From DATKZH01 sp964475955 (GTDB lineage: Bacteria; Planctomycetota; Planctomycetia; Pirellulales; Thermoguttaceae), in assembly GCA_964475955.1 (NCBI GenBank), contig CAYYZY010000010.1:14157-78156 (forward strand): a stretch of DNA of 64,000 nt. Direction: 5' to 3'. Below the pieces are notes generated by a model. That model was given only the letters and a program-made list of their open reading frames with translations. It did not search any database and had not been told where the DNA came from. Shown piece by piece: positions 1-9,901 of the stretch. Made by a program: the position numbers and the translations under genes. Positions within the stretch are counted from its first letter, which is position 1. Each line of letters opens with the position of its first letter.

Positions 1-3000
1 ACGAGCCCCAACACCGACGACCTTTACCTGGCCGGCGCCACCATGGACGTGTTGGTACCCCGGGTGGGTACGACGGAGACCGCCGACGTTTCCGACAAGC
101 AGACCTTCACGCTCGGCGACGGGGAAGGTTCGGTCTTGTTCGAGTTCGACAGCAACAACATGCTGGACGACCCGTCGGCCGTGCGCGTGGCCTTTACGCC
201 CGGCGACTCGAGAACTGCGGTGGCACGCGCCATCCGTACGGCAGTCAACGCCTCGACCGACGTCTCCTTCCGCGTCAGCGCCAGTTCCATCGGCGGAACG
301 GTCACCTTGACGGGCAACCTGCTGGCGTTCCACCCGGGCACCAGCGAGCTGACGACCACGGCCGGTTCGCACAGCGTCGCCGAGGGCTACTACCACCTGG
401 AGTTGCGTCCGAGCGAGGAGATGCAGAACGTCAACTTCGGCAACTACAGGGTGCCGGAGATTTCGGTCCTCGACGCCCAGGTAATCGAAGGGAACGACGG
501 CGTCAATCCGACGACGAAGGTCGACGTCACGCTGCGGCTGGCCGAGTCGTTCGGCGCGCCGATCGTCGTCGACTACCAAACGCGCGACACCGATCCCGTT
601 TCCGCCGTGGGCGGCGACCTGTACGCCGACCCGACCGGCCTCGACTACCAGAGCGTCACCGGCTCGGTGACCATCCCTCCGCACGGTCAGCCCTTGGAGG
701 AATGGACCGTTAGGCCCATCACCGCCAACCGGTCGAACGACTACAATTACCAGGTTTCCGGCGACAGCCTGGTGTATGAGGCCTACGACGGGCACGATTG
801 GGAGGTCTACCTCTACGACGAAGGGACCGACACCACGCGCCGGTTGACCGACAACCAGACGGACGATCGGCACCCCGCCGTTTTCAAGTTCTCCAACGGC
901 ACGGACGACGTGACGTACGTTGCCTGGTCGGGCGTGCCCGACGCCAGCGACCCCAACGACCCGGACGGCGGCAACGCCGACGACTACGGCCCCGACCGGG
1001 AAATCTACCTCTACGACTCGCTGACGGAGAAGGTCGAGCGGCTCACCTACAACGACTACGACGACAAGGGGCCGCAGGTCTCCGATTCGCACGTGGTCTG
1101 GTGGGGCGCCACCCCGACCGACCAGGACATCTTCCTCTACGACGTCGCCGACGGGACGACGCAGGACATTTCCGACAACGACCTGGACGATTACGATCCG
1201 CGCCTCTCGGGCTCGAACGTGGTCTGGTACGGAAGCGACGGCGTGGACCTGGAGGTCTACCTCTTCCGCGCCGGCGCGGGCGCCTCCGGCGTCAGGACCC
1301 AGTTGACCAACAACACGTTGTCGGAACACTCGGTCGCCATCGACGGCACGACGATCGTCTGGGTCGCCAACGACGGACGCGACGAAGAGATCTTCGTCCA
1401 CGAATTCGATCCGGTTCGCGGCACCGGCTCCACCTACCAGGTCACCAACAACACCACCGACGACATCGCCCCGTCGGTGTCGGGCGAGAACCTGGTCTGG
1501 CAGGGGCTCAACGGCGCGAACTGGGAGATCTACTACACCAGCGTGCGGAACGCCGCCGCCGGCCTTCCGAACGTGAACATCTCCAACAGCCCGCTCCGCG
1601 ACGAGCATCCGCAAGTGGCGGGCAACCAGGCGATCTGGCACACCTGGGACGGCGAGGATTGGGAGGTCTTCTACTACGAGTTCGGCGGCGACCGAATCCC
1701 GATCAACCTCTCGGACAACGGCGTCTTCGACTGGTATCCCCAGGCTTCCGACGAAATGATCGCCTGGAGGGCCTACGACGGCGAGGCCTACGAGATCATC
1801 GTGGCCACCAAGTCGGAGCCCGAGCTGACCGTCAACGTCACCTTGGAGATCCACGGCGACGAAGAGTTTGAGCTCGACGAGTCGTTCCTCCTCCAGCTCC
1901 TCGGGGCCGAGGCCCAAATCGCCGCGCTCGACACGGGCGCCGAGACGGTGGTCGTGGGCGACGACGAGGCCACGATCCACATCCTCAACGACGACGGCGA
2001 CATGGACTACGGCGACGGGCCGGCCCCCTACCCGACCCTGTTGGCCGACAACGGCCCCCGCCACCTCTACGACAAGGAACTGTTCCTCGGCTCCGAACTG
2101 GACTTCGAAGAGGACGGCATTCCCGACCAGAACGCCGACGGCGACGACGCCGACGCGCTCGACGATGAGGACGGGATCGCGAACCTGGAGGGCATTGTTC
2201 CCGGCATGCCTCTAACGCTGGACGTCACGTTCACCGACAATGTCACCGCGGACGGGGCGTGGCTGAACGGCTGGATCGACTTCAACCGCGACGGCGACTT
2301 CGACGACCCCGGCGAGCACCTGCTGCTCGCGCCGGGCGGTACCGGCCACGCCGTTCGATTGAACCCCGACTCGGACCAGCCGATCAAGGTGATGTTCGAC
2401 GTGCCGCCCGACGCGATGCCCGGCGACACCTACGCCCGGTTCCGCTACAGCACGACCCCCGACCTCGACTACACGGGGACTGCCCCGGACGGCGAGGTCG
2501 AGGACTACCTGATCACGATGCCGGAGGTCAATTGGGAGCCGGGCACGGTGGTCCAGGATGGGCGGCGAGTTCTCGTCACGGGGACTGAAGGGAACGACGT
2601 CTTCCGGTTCTCCGGCGCCGAGGACGGCGAAGACCTCACGATCTTCATCAACGGCGCGAGCTACAGCTTCCCGGTCGCCGGCATGGACTACGTGAACTTC
2701 AACGCGTTGGGCGGCACCGACTCGGTCGTGCTGAACGGCACGAGCGAGAAGGAAACGGTCTCCTTGGCGCCCAACTACGGCACCTTGTTCGGTTCGGGCG
2801 TGGTGGTGTCGGTCGCCGGAACCGAGTACATCACGGCCAACGGCGGCGGCGGAGGCGACGTCGCCCTGCTGTGGGACGATCCCTCCGGGCGCGACGTGTT
2901 CCTCAGCATGCCCGACTTCGCCAGGATCACGGGCGACGGATTCGTGAATCGCGTCTCCGACTTCCGCGCGGTGAATGCCTACGGCACGGAAGGGAACAAG

Positions 3001-4104
3001 GACGTGGCCGTGTTCTATGACCTTGCCGGAAGCAAGGACACGTTCCTGGCCACGCCGACCTTGGCCAAGCTTTACAGCGATGATTTGAGCTTCTTCAACC
3101 AAGCCAAGTCGTTCGACACGGCCCTCGCCTACGCCACGCCCGGCGACGGCGATCTCGCCCGACTTTACGATGACCCCACCGGCGCGGATACTTTCCTGGC
3201 CGTGCCGGATGAGGCCAAGCTCTACAGCACCGACAGTTCCGACTTCTACAATCGGACTCGCTACTTCGACACCGTGGTTGCGGTTGCCACGCCGGGAAGC
3301 GGCGACCTGGCCCGCATGTACGACCTCCCCGGATCGCGGGACACGTTCAGGGCCCTGCCTGAGGACGCCAGGCTGTACGGCAAGGGCTTCTATAACCGGG
3401 CCGTCTCCTTCGACCGGGCGCATGGCTTCGGCACGCCCGGCGACCGCGACGTGGCCGTGCTTTTCGACGACCCGGTCACGGCCGACACGCTGATGGCGTG
3501 GCCCGACGACGCCCGGTTCCAGGGAGACAACTTCCGCACTCGGGCCGGCTCGTTCGACACGGTGATCGCGCTGGCCACCCCCGACAGCGGCGACGTGGCC
3601 CTCCTGTACGACAACCCGTCGAGCCCGGATACCCTCAACGCCACTCCCGACGACGCCCGGTTCTACGGCGACAGGTTCTACAATCGGGCCGCGTCGTTCG
3701 ACACCGTGATCGCGCTGGCCACGCCGGGTGACGGCGACGTGGCCAACCTGTACGACTCCCCGGGCGATGACGAGTTCCGCGCTTCGCCCGAACGGGTGAG
3801 GATGTACGGCGACGGGTTCCACAACCGGGCCGATTCGTTCAGCAGGGTATACGCCCGGTCGGAGGCAAGGGACGGCGAGCACGATCACGCCTACCTGTAC
3901 GACTCCGCGCTGGCCGAGTACCCCGACCACCTCGAGGCGGAAGGCAACTGGGCCCGCCTGTCCAACGACCTGCTCGGCTACGCCTACCAGGCCATTGAGT
4001 TCGAGGAAGTCGACGTGGAGTTGAGCAACGACGGCGATACGGAAGACGTGAACCCCAATCCCGACGCCGTCGACTTCATCCTCAACATGTTCCGAGAGGA
4101 GTAA
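1..4104 (+). CDS. Giant secreted repeat protein with Calx-beta/propeller/GEVED domains (5' partial)
   Basis: The reading frame is open at the left edge, so the N-terminus, including any signal peptide, lies outside the window; 1367 codons are visible. Reading along: a Calx-beta first half (about nt 451-730), a TolB-like propeller of eight D(W/R/L)E(V/I)(Y/F)-type blade motifs (about 772-1810), the Calx-beta second half (about 1825-2001), a GEVED-type domain ending EVEDYLITM (about 2002-2520), a head of about 100 residues opening GTEGND (2551-2880), and eight imperfect repeats of 47-51 residues (D(V/L)A-LYD...DTF.A.P..ARLYG...FYNR...FD). The end is DAVDFIL plus a few residues. The head, repeats and tail are shared with the next gene. 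Probable extracellular or surface protein; the partner is unknown. The stop at 4102-4104 is followed by a terminator at 4211. Confidence 0.85.
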   Translation, partial: TSPNTDDLYLAGATMDVLVPRVGTTETADVSDKQTFTLGDGEGSVLFEFDSNNMLDDPSAVRVAFTPGDSRTAVARAIRTAVNASTDVSFRVSASSIGGTVTLTGNLLAFHPGTSELTTTAGSHSVAEGYYHLELRPSEEMQNVNFGNYRVPEISVLDAQVIEGNDGVNPTTKVDVTLRLAESFGAPIVVDYQTRDTDPVSAVGGDLYADPTGLDYQSVTGSVTIPPHGQPLEEWTVRPITANRSNDYNYQVSGDSLVYEAYDGHDWEVYLYDEGTDTTRRLTDNQTDDRHPAVFKFSNGTDDVTYVAWSGVPDASDPNDPDGGNADDYGPDREIYLYDSLTEKVERLTYNDYDDKGPQVSDSHVVWWGATPTDQDIFLYDVADGTTQDISDNDLDDYDPRLSGSNVVWYGSDGVDLEVYLFRAGAGASGVRTQLTNNTLSEHSVAIDGTTIVWVANDGRDEEIFVHEFDPVRGTGSTYQVTNNTTDDIAPSVSGENLVWQGLNGANWEIYYTSVRNAAAGLPNVNISNSPLRDEHPQVAGNQAIWHTWDGEDWEVFYYEFGGDRIPINLSDNGVFDWYPQASDEMIAWRAYDGEAYEIIVATKSEPELTVNVTLEIHGDEEFELDESFLLQLLGAEAQIAALDTGAETVVVGDDEATIHILNDDGDMDYGDGPAPYPTLLADNGPRHLYDKELFLGSELDFEEDGIPDQNADGDDADALDDEDGIANLEGIVPGMPLTLDVTFTDNVTADGAWLNGWIDFNRDGDFDDPGEHLLLAPGGTGHAVRLNPDSDQPIKVMFDVPPDAMPGDTYARFRYSTTPDLDYTGTAPDGEVEDYLITMPEVNWEPGTVVQDGRRVLVTGTEGNDVFRFSGAEDGEDLTIFINGASYSFPVAGMDYVNFNALGGTDSVVLNGTSEKETVSLAPNYGTLFGSGVVVSVAGTEYITANGGGGGDVALLWDDPSGRDVFLSMPDFARITGDGFVNRVSDFRAVNAYGTEGNKDVAVFYDLAGSKDTFLATPTLAKLYSDDLSFFNQAKSFDTALAYATPGDGDLARLYDDPTGADTFLAVPDEAKLYSTDSSDFYNRTRYFDTVVAVATPGSGDLARMYDLPGSRDTFRALPEDARLYGKGFYNRAVSFDRAHGFGTPGDRDVAVLFDDPVTADTLMAWPDDARFQGDNFRTRAGSFDTVIALATPDSGDVALLYDNPSSPDTLNATPDDARFYGDRFYNRAASFDTVIALATPGDGDVANLYDSPGDDEFRASPERVRMYGDGFHNRADSFSRVYARSEARDGEHDHAYLYDSALAEYPDHLEAEGNWARLSNDLLGYAYQAIEFEEVDVELSNDGDTEDVNPNPDAVDFILNMFREE

Positions 4105-4210
4105 CGGGGGCCCGTTCGGGCCTAGGCCGCCCAAGTCGCGGCCGGCCGGCCGGCAGACAGCGACGATGCGACGCGCCCGACCGCAGGGCCGCGCCGCGCC
4201 AAAGGGACGG

Positions 4211-4241
4211 CCGGCCGCGCCCCGCGCGGCCGGTTTCTTTG
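4211..4241 (+). terminator. Intrinsic terminator after the first repeat-protein gene
   Basis: A perfect 9-bp stem (CCGGCCGCG with CGCGGCCGG) around a 5-nt loop is followed directly by TTTCTTTG. It lies 107 nt beyond the stop at 4104 and in the right orientation to end that transcript. The same tail follows two other hairpins in this window. Confidence 0.75.
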
Positions 4242-4733
4242 CGCGGGGGTCCCTTCGGGCAAACCGGCTCCGCCGGGGCGCTGCCTCAAATGAGGGCCGA
4301 GGGAACGGGTTCCCGGCGGCGCGCGGCGTTGCCGAAACATGGTGGCGTTGGAGCCTCGTCCCGTGGCGGGGGTCCCTTCTTCTCCGCAGCACGCGCCCGG
4401 CTGTCAGATCCCGCACGGCCCTTTTCTTCCCCGGGCGTTTTCCCGTCCGCTCCCCGATTTCCGCGGAATTCCCTCAAGGCGAGAGGGCGTGACCGGGAAA
4501 CGGGCCTATAGTTCTCTTGGAGGCGGAGGATCCCGCTTCCCTTCTCCCCATCCGACTCTTCTCGGCATCTCATCTGGGTATCGCTCAACGCGCTTCCCGT
4601 TTCTCGGGAAGGAGAGCAGCGTGAATGCTCCGTCTGTAGAGATCGTGCGCGCAGTCCGTGCTCGCGTCTTTCGTGCCTGCCCAGTCCGACAGCTTGATGA
4701 TTCCACGCGCCAAGCAGCACAAAGAGGACACTC
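4242..4733. other. Intergenic leader region before the second giant gene
   Basis: About 490 nt without a convincing gene. It contains a perfect 7-bp hairpin at 4593-4611 (CTTCCCG, 5-nt loop, CGGGAAG) about 120 nt before the next start, which could be a regulatory or REP-like element. No clear -35/-10 pair was found. The ribosome binding site of the next gene (aaagagga, 4721-4728) ends 5 nt before its ATG. Confidence 0.4.
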
Positions 4734-7700
4734 ATGCGCCGACAACGCCGGAGCCGCACCACGGTAGCTCGACGGACTCGTCGCCTCGAACTCCAGCAAA
4801 CGAATTCCGCCCGACGCGCTTCGCGCCGATTGCCGGCCCCGCGAAGCCGCTCCTCGCTCCGCGCCGGGCGCTCCTGCCGATTCGAGCCGCTGGAGGCCCG
4901 ATACCTCCTGTCGGTCGCCCCGGGGTTCGACAAAACGTCCTTTTTTAACGAGGACGAATTCCTTCTCCCGACGGGCGCAGGCGATTCCTGCTACGAGGCA
5001 TCGGAGTTGGCGCCGTGCGGCCTCGCCGGCGCGGCGCAAACGGCCGTGTTTGAATACGTGTTCGACGGGGCGCCCACCCTGGAGGAGATCGAGGGCGGCG
5101 CAATCGTGCATATGGACGGCGAACAGACCTGGGTCTCCGAGGGCGACCCCCTGATGCCCGTCCGCGAATCGACGATCCTGTTGCCGCAGGGCATGCAGAT
5201 CGCGTCGATCGAGACGACGTACCTCGACGCCGGCCTCGTCGTCGCCGAGGGCGTGCAGTTGCTGGCCGCGGCGGCCGTGCCCCTCGACGGCACGTACGAT
5301 TCGGCGGACTGGACGACGTCGGTCGTCTCCCAGTCGTTCGGTCAGCAGGACGCCGCCGAATACTCGAACCACACGCTCTGTGGCTACCGCCTGGGCACAC
5401 TCAACGTTTTCCCCATCGAGTACGACGCCGCCAGCGATACCCTGATCTACCACTGCCAGGTGTCCGTCGCGGTGACCCTCGACGTCGTCGACTCCGACGC
5501 CTGCGTTTCCATCCGCGCCTCGGACGCGGACCGGCAGCGCGTGCTCGAACTGGTCGACAACCCCGAGACCATCGAACTCTACGGCGACGCCGAGCCCACC
5601 GCCACCGGCGGCTCGACGATGCTCCCGGCCGCCGGCCAGTACGAGTACGTGATCGTCACCTCCAGCGCGCTGGAGAGCAGCTTCCAGCCGCTGGTCGAAC
5701 AGAAGATCGGCCGGGGGCTGACCGCGACGATCGTGACCACCGACTACATCGACGCCAACTACTCGGGCACGGAAACCGGCGACGCGGCCGACCGTGTCCG
5801 CAACTTCATCGCCGACGCCTATGCCAACTGGGGCACGCAGTGGGTGCTCCTCGGCGGCGACGCCGAAGTGGTGCCGTTCCGCGGCGTTTACGGCCAGGTG
5901 AGCACGACCGTGGAGAACAGCCTGCCCACCGACATGTACTACGCCTGCCTCGACGGCACGTGGGACGGCGACGGGGACGGCGTTTGGGGCGAGTCGAACG
6001 ACGGCGCCGGGGGCGGCGACGTCGACCTGATGCCCGAGGTGTACATCGGCCGGGCGCCGGCGAGCAGCGCCGCGGAGGCGGCGAACTTCGTCGACAAGAC
6101 GATCCAGTACGAGACCACGCCTCACGCCAACGCCACCACGGCCGTCTGGCTGGGGGAGCAGTTGGACGACAGCACCTGGGGGAGCTATTCGTCCATTCCC
6201 ATTCGCGACCAGTGCCTCCCGGAGGACTGGACGGTCGTCGAGCGCTACGATTCGGCCGGCGGATGGAGCGGCTCCGATTTCGCCGGCGATCTGAACGGCA
6301 GCCCGCACCTGGTCAACCACCTGGGGCACGCCAACGAAACGTACAACGCGCGCCTGTTCAACTCGACCGTGGCCGGCCTAGCGAACACTGATCCGTACTT
6401 CATGTATTCGCAGGGGTGCATGTCGGGCTCGTTCGACACCCACAACCTGTGTATCGCCGAGCAGCACGTCGTGGACGACCACGGGGCGTTCGGCGTCGTC
6501 ATGAACAGCCGATACGGCTGGTACTACCCGGGCAGCACGCCGGGCGGAAGCCACTACTACGCCCTCGAATTCTGGGACGCCGTGTTCAACGAGGACCTCA
6601 TCCGTCTCGGCGAAGCCAATCACGACTCGAAGGTCGACAACCTGTTCCGCGTCGGTTCGACGGGCGCAAGCCGTTGGATCCACATGGAAACGAACCTGTT
6701 CGGCGATCCCGAGACTTCGTTCCAGATCGGCGACGGCGTCGTCATCCATGGGGGAATCGCCGGCACCGTGGTCGACGACGCCAACGCCGACGGTCAACAA
6801 CAGGCGGGCGAACAGGGGCTGGCGGGCCAGACCGTGTTCCTCGATCAGAACGGCAACGGCGTGCTCGACCTGGGCACCGTCACCGCGGCCTCGACCGACG
6901 TACCCATCGCGATCCCCGACGGCGGCACCGCCAGTTCGACACTCGCGATCGAGGACGACGTCTTCATCACCGACGTCAACGTAACTCTCGACGTCACCCA
7001 TACTTACGACGGCGACCTGGAGGTCTGCCTGATCAGCCCCACCGGCACGCGCGTGGTGTTGTTCTCCGGCGTCGGCAGTTGGGGCGAAAACTTCACCGGC
7101 ACCACGCTCGACGACGAGGCGGCCACCTCGATCTCCAGCGCGGTCGCTCCCTTCTCGGGTACCTTCCGGCCGCAAGGCGAGCTGTCGAGCTTCGACGGCG
7201 AGCTCTCCGCCGGCACCTGGACGCTCCAGGTCACCGACACCATGATCGCCGACACGGGCACCCTGAACTCGTGGTCGCTGGAGGTCGCCTGCGACGAGCC
7301 CTACACCGTGACCGCTTCCGACGGCACGTACGCGTTCGACGGACTCTCCGACGGCACGTACCGCGTCGGCCACGTACTCGATTCCGGCTGGTCGCACACC
7401 CAGCCCGTCGACGACCTCCAAGAAATAACCGTCGCAGGAGGGCAGATCGTCGACGGCGTCGACTTCCTGGCCACGGACTTCTCGGCGACCGAGTTGGGGC
7501 AAGTCGACTTCCACGAAATTGCCGATTTGAACCTTACCGGCGGCGACTGCTGGTATCGTCTCCAAACGACGCGCCAGGGTTACCTGACGATCGAAGCGCT
7601 CTTCGACGCGACGCCCGAAGTCGACCTGCGGCTCTACGACGCCAATCGCGCCGAACTGGCCGTTTCGGCCCCATCCGACGGCGGGGAGCGGATCGACTGG

Positions 7701-9413
7701 ACCGCCGCAGCCGGCGAGACCTTTTACGTCAGCGCAAGCGGCGACGCCGCCGCCGTCGACCTGCGCCTCGCCAACCTGGTCCGCCGCGACGGCGAGACGG
7801 TTTTCGTCTACGGCACCGAGGGCGACGACCGGCTCGACTTCGCCGCCGCCGATTGGCACCAGGTGACGATCGACGGCGTCCACTACGAGTTCGACGCGGC
7901 CGAGGTCATGGCGTTGGAATTCAACGGCGGGGCGGGCGACGACGCGGCGGTCCTCCTGGGATCGTCCGGCGCCGATTCCGCGGAGCTGCGTCCCTCGCGG
8001 GCCACTTTGTCCGGACCGGGCTACGACGTCACCGTCGTCAACACGCCCAACCTGATCGTGATGGGCCAAGGCGGCGACGACGTCGGGTGCCTCTACGATT
8101 CGGCCGGTGACGACCACTTCGTGGCCACCCCGACGCACGCCCGGCTCTACGGCACCGGCTTCTACAACCAGCTCTACGATTTCGGCGTGGTGGTCGCCGG
8201 CGCCACGTCGGGCGGTCACGACGAGGCCGAGCTCCACGATTCGGAGGGCGACGACGAGTTCCGCGCGGCGCCCGACCAGGCGAAGCTCTACGGCGAAGGG
8301 TTCTACAACCGGGTTGTCGGGTTCGACCGTGTCTTCGCGACCGCTTCGGCCGGCGGCAAGGACGTGGCCCTGTTTTACGACTCGGCGGGCGACGACACCT
8401 TCCTTGCCACGCCCGATCGGGCGAAGCTCTATGGGGACGGGTTCTTCAATCACGCCAGCGGATTTGAGGTCGCCATCGCGGCCTCTTCGGCCGGCGGCAA
8501 CGACTTGGCCCGATTCTGCGACTCGGCGGGCGACGACACCTTCCTTGCCACGCCCGATCAGGCCAAGATGTACGGCGACGGGTTCTTCAATCGGGCCGTG
8601 TCGTTCCGATACGCCGACGCCTACTCGACGGCCGGGGGCAAAGATCTGGCCAGGCTGTACGATTCGGCCGGTGACGACCGCTTGGTAGCCACCCCCGGCT
8701 TCGGCAAGCTCTACAGCGAGGCCCTCTTCAGCCGGGCCACGGGATTCCGCTATCTCCAGGCCTTCTCGACGGCTGGCGGCAACGATCTAGCCAGGCTCTG
8801 TGATTCGCCCGGCGACGATCGTTTTGTGGCCACCCCCGACCTTGCCAAGATCTACGGCGAAGGGTTCTACAGCGACGCCCGGGGGTTCCGCTACGTCGAA
8901 GGCTATTCGTCGGCCGGGGGCAACGACCTAGCCGCGCTGTACGATTCGCCGGGCGACGATCGCTTCGTGGCCACGCCCGACTTTGCCAAGCTATACAGCG
9001 ACGGGTTCTATAGCAGCGCGACGTCGTTCCGCTTCGTCGAGGCCTACTCGGTGGCCGGGGGCGACGACACGGCCAATCTGTTCGACGCGCCGGGCGACGA
9101 CGTCTTCGTGGCCACGCCCGACTACGCCAAGATGTACGGCAACGGGTTCTATAACCGCGCCTCGTCGTTCCGCTTCGTCGGGGGGCATTCCGTGGCCGGA
9201 GGGAACGACGTGGCCAAGCTCTGCGACTCGGCAGGCGACGACCACCTGGAAAGCTCGGGCGGGACGGCCGCCCTGTTCAGCGCCGACTTGAGCGTCTTGG
9301 CGCACGATTTCGCCCGGACGTACGCCACCTCATCCGAAGGCGGGACCGACACCAAACACACCGAATCGATCGACTTCATACTGGAAACCCAAGGCCCTTG
9401 GACCGAGGTCTGA
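4734..9413 (+). CDS. LEPR-xLL secreted protein: gingipain-like (C25) peptidase, P-domain, PPC and 9 repeats
   Basis: 1559 residues. The ATG is supported by the upstream aaagagga. The N-terminus is very Arg-rich and reaches the planctomycete LEPR-xLL motif (FEPLEARYLLS, 50-60). Residues about 300-600 resemble peptidase C25 (gingipain): candidate catalytic His532 in NHLGH and Cys562 in SQGCMSGS. An SdrD-B-like domain starts at about 674, is interrupted by a proprotein-convertase P-domain (about nt 6890-7300), and resumes at EPYTVTASDGTYAF. A PPC-like beta domain follows (about nt 7478-7790), then the GTEGDD head (7786-8085), nine repeats of about 47 residues (8062-9300; core LYDSAGDD-F-ATP--AKLYG-GFYNRA), and a SIDFIL tail. 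Probably an exported protease bearing a repeat stalk. The C25 call rests on motif context only. Confidence 0.85.
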   Translation: MRRQRRSRTTVARRTRRLELQQTNSARRASRRLPAPRSRSSLRAGRSCRFEPLEARYLLSVAPGFDKTSFFNEDEFLLPTGAGDSCYEASELAPCGLAGAAQTAVFEYVFDGAPTLEEIEGGAIVHMDGEQTWVSEGDPLMPVRESTILLPQGMQIASIETTYLDAGLVVAEGVQLLAAAAVPLDGTYDSADWTTSVVSQSFGQQDAAEYSNHTLCGYRLGTLNVFPIEYDAASDTLIYHCQVSVAVTLDVVDSDACVSIRASDADRQRVLELVDNPETIELYGDAEPTATGGSTMLPAAGQYEYVIVTSSALESSFQPLVEQKIGRGLTATIVTTDYIDANYSGTETGDAADRVRNFIADAYANWGTQWVLLGGDAEVVPFRGVYGQVSTTVENSLPTDMYYACLDGTWDGDGDGVWGESNDGAGGGDVDLMPEVYIGRAPASSAAEAANFVDKTIQYETTPHANATTAVWLGEQLDDSTWGSYSSIPIRDQCLPEDWTVVERYDSAGGWSGSDFAGDLNGSPHLVNHLGHANETYNARLFNSTVAGLANTDPYFMYSQGCMSGSFDTHNLCIAEQHVVDDHGAFGVVMNSRYGWYYPGSTPGGSHYYALEFWDAVFNEDLIRLGEANHDSKVDNLFRVGSTGASRWIHMETNLFGDPETSFQIGDGVVIHGGIAGTVVDDANADGQQQAGEQGLAGQTVFLDQNGNGVLDLGTVTAASTDVPIAIPDGGTASSTLAIEDDVFITDVNVTLDVTHTYDGDLEVCLISPTGTRVVLFSGVGSWGENFTGTTLDDEAATSISSAVAPFSGTFRPQGELSSFDGELSAGTWTLQVTDTMIADTGTLNSWSLEVACDEPYTVTASDGTYAFDGLSDGTYRVGHVLDSGWSHTQPVDDLQEITVAGGQIVDGVDFLATDFSATELGQVDFHEIADLNLTGGDCWYRLQTTRQGYLTIEALFDATPEVDLRLYDANRAELAVSAPSDGGERIDWTAAAGETFYVSASGDAAAVDLRLANLVRRDGETVFVYGTEGDDRLDFAAADWHQVTIDGVHYEFDAAEVMALEFNGGAGDDAAVLLGSSGADSAELRPSRATLSGPGYDVTVVNTPNLIVMGQGGDDVGCLYDSAGDDHFVATPTHARLYGTGFYNQLYDFGVVVAGATSGGHDEAELHDSEGDDEFRAAPDQAKLYGEGFYNRVVGFDRVFATASAGGKDVALFYDSAGDDTFLATPDRAKLYGDGFFNHASGFEVAIAASSAGGNDLARFCDSAGDDTFLATPDQAKMYGDGFFNRAVSFRYADAYSTAGGKDLARLYDSAGDDRLVATPGFGKLYSEALFSRATGFRYLQAFSTAGGNDLARLCDSPGDDRFVATPDLAKIYGEGFYSDARGFRYVEGYSSAGGNDLAALYDSPGDDRFVATPDFAKLYSDGFYSSATSFRFVEAYSVAGGDDTANLFDAPGDDVFVATPDYAKMYGNGFYNRASSFRFVGGHSVAGGNDVAKLCDSAGDDHLESSGGTAALFSADLSVLAHDFARTYATSSEGGTDTKHTESIDFILETQGPWTEV
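8062..9300 (+). repeat. Nine tandem repeats of about 141 bp inside the C25-like protein gene
   Basis: The coding sequence repeats with a period of about 141 bp (47 residues). Each unit carries an [N/K]D-A-L(Y/C)D-S(A/P)GDD core followed by a TP-AK(L/M)YG block and an aromatic block. The GND/GDD spacing recalls RTX-type calcium repeats with a much longer period; that is an inference. The first protein in the window carries eight more divergent units (about nt 2851-4000). Confidence 0.8.
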
Positions 9414-9901
9414 CGCGGCCTTCACCCTGGGCGTTCGGTAGGCGCCTGTGCGCAACTCCGGGCTCGTGCGGGGAAGACGCCTGAGCCCAGCTTCCGAATC
9501 GCCCCAAGCGGCGTCGGCCGGGGACTCCGGGCAGCGGCGGCCCGTCCGGTGAGAGGCGGTGCCGTTTTCTGCGGCGACGGTTCACCGTCCTTCAACCGGC
9601 GGCCGCAGCCGGGGTAGGGCCCGTCGATCCGCACCGGCAAGGCCAACGCCGGAGGACGGCCGTGAAGCCGCAACATCAAACGCCGAAAAGGCTTGCGCCG
9701 CACCCCGCGGCCAAGACGGGGGCATGGGCCAAGCAGTCGCGCCCGCCCGCACCCTTGCAGGCGGCCGGTGGCCATGACGCTCGGAGCGGTCTTCGATCGG
9801 ACGTTCCCAAGCAGCGGCGGCTACGCTAGGATGGGGGCCGGCGGTTGCCTTTCGTGGCCGTCGACTCCGCGGCAATGGATGAGAGAAGAAGGGTGCGGCC
9901 C
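9414..9901. other. Intergenic region before bioB, nothing recognised
   Basis: About 490 nt of GC-rich sequence. ORFs on both strands overlap each other and match no family I know. I see no convincing promoter, terminator, biotin operator or repeat. Confidence 0.5.

Noticed and set aside
2212..4416. Long minus-strand ORF of 734 codons opposite the first repeat-protein gene
   Set aside because: It is the antisense shadow of a GC-rich, repetitive plus-strand gene with clear domains; its protein is low-complexity Val/Gly/Arg/Glu.
9845..9901. Upstream start for bioB
   Set aside because: The extra residues are not conserved in the family, and the better-spaced ribosome site is before 9902.
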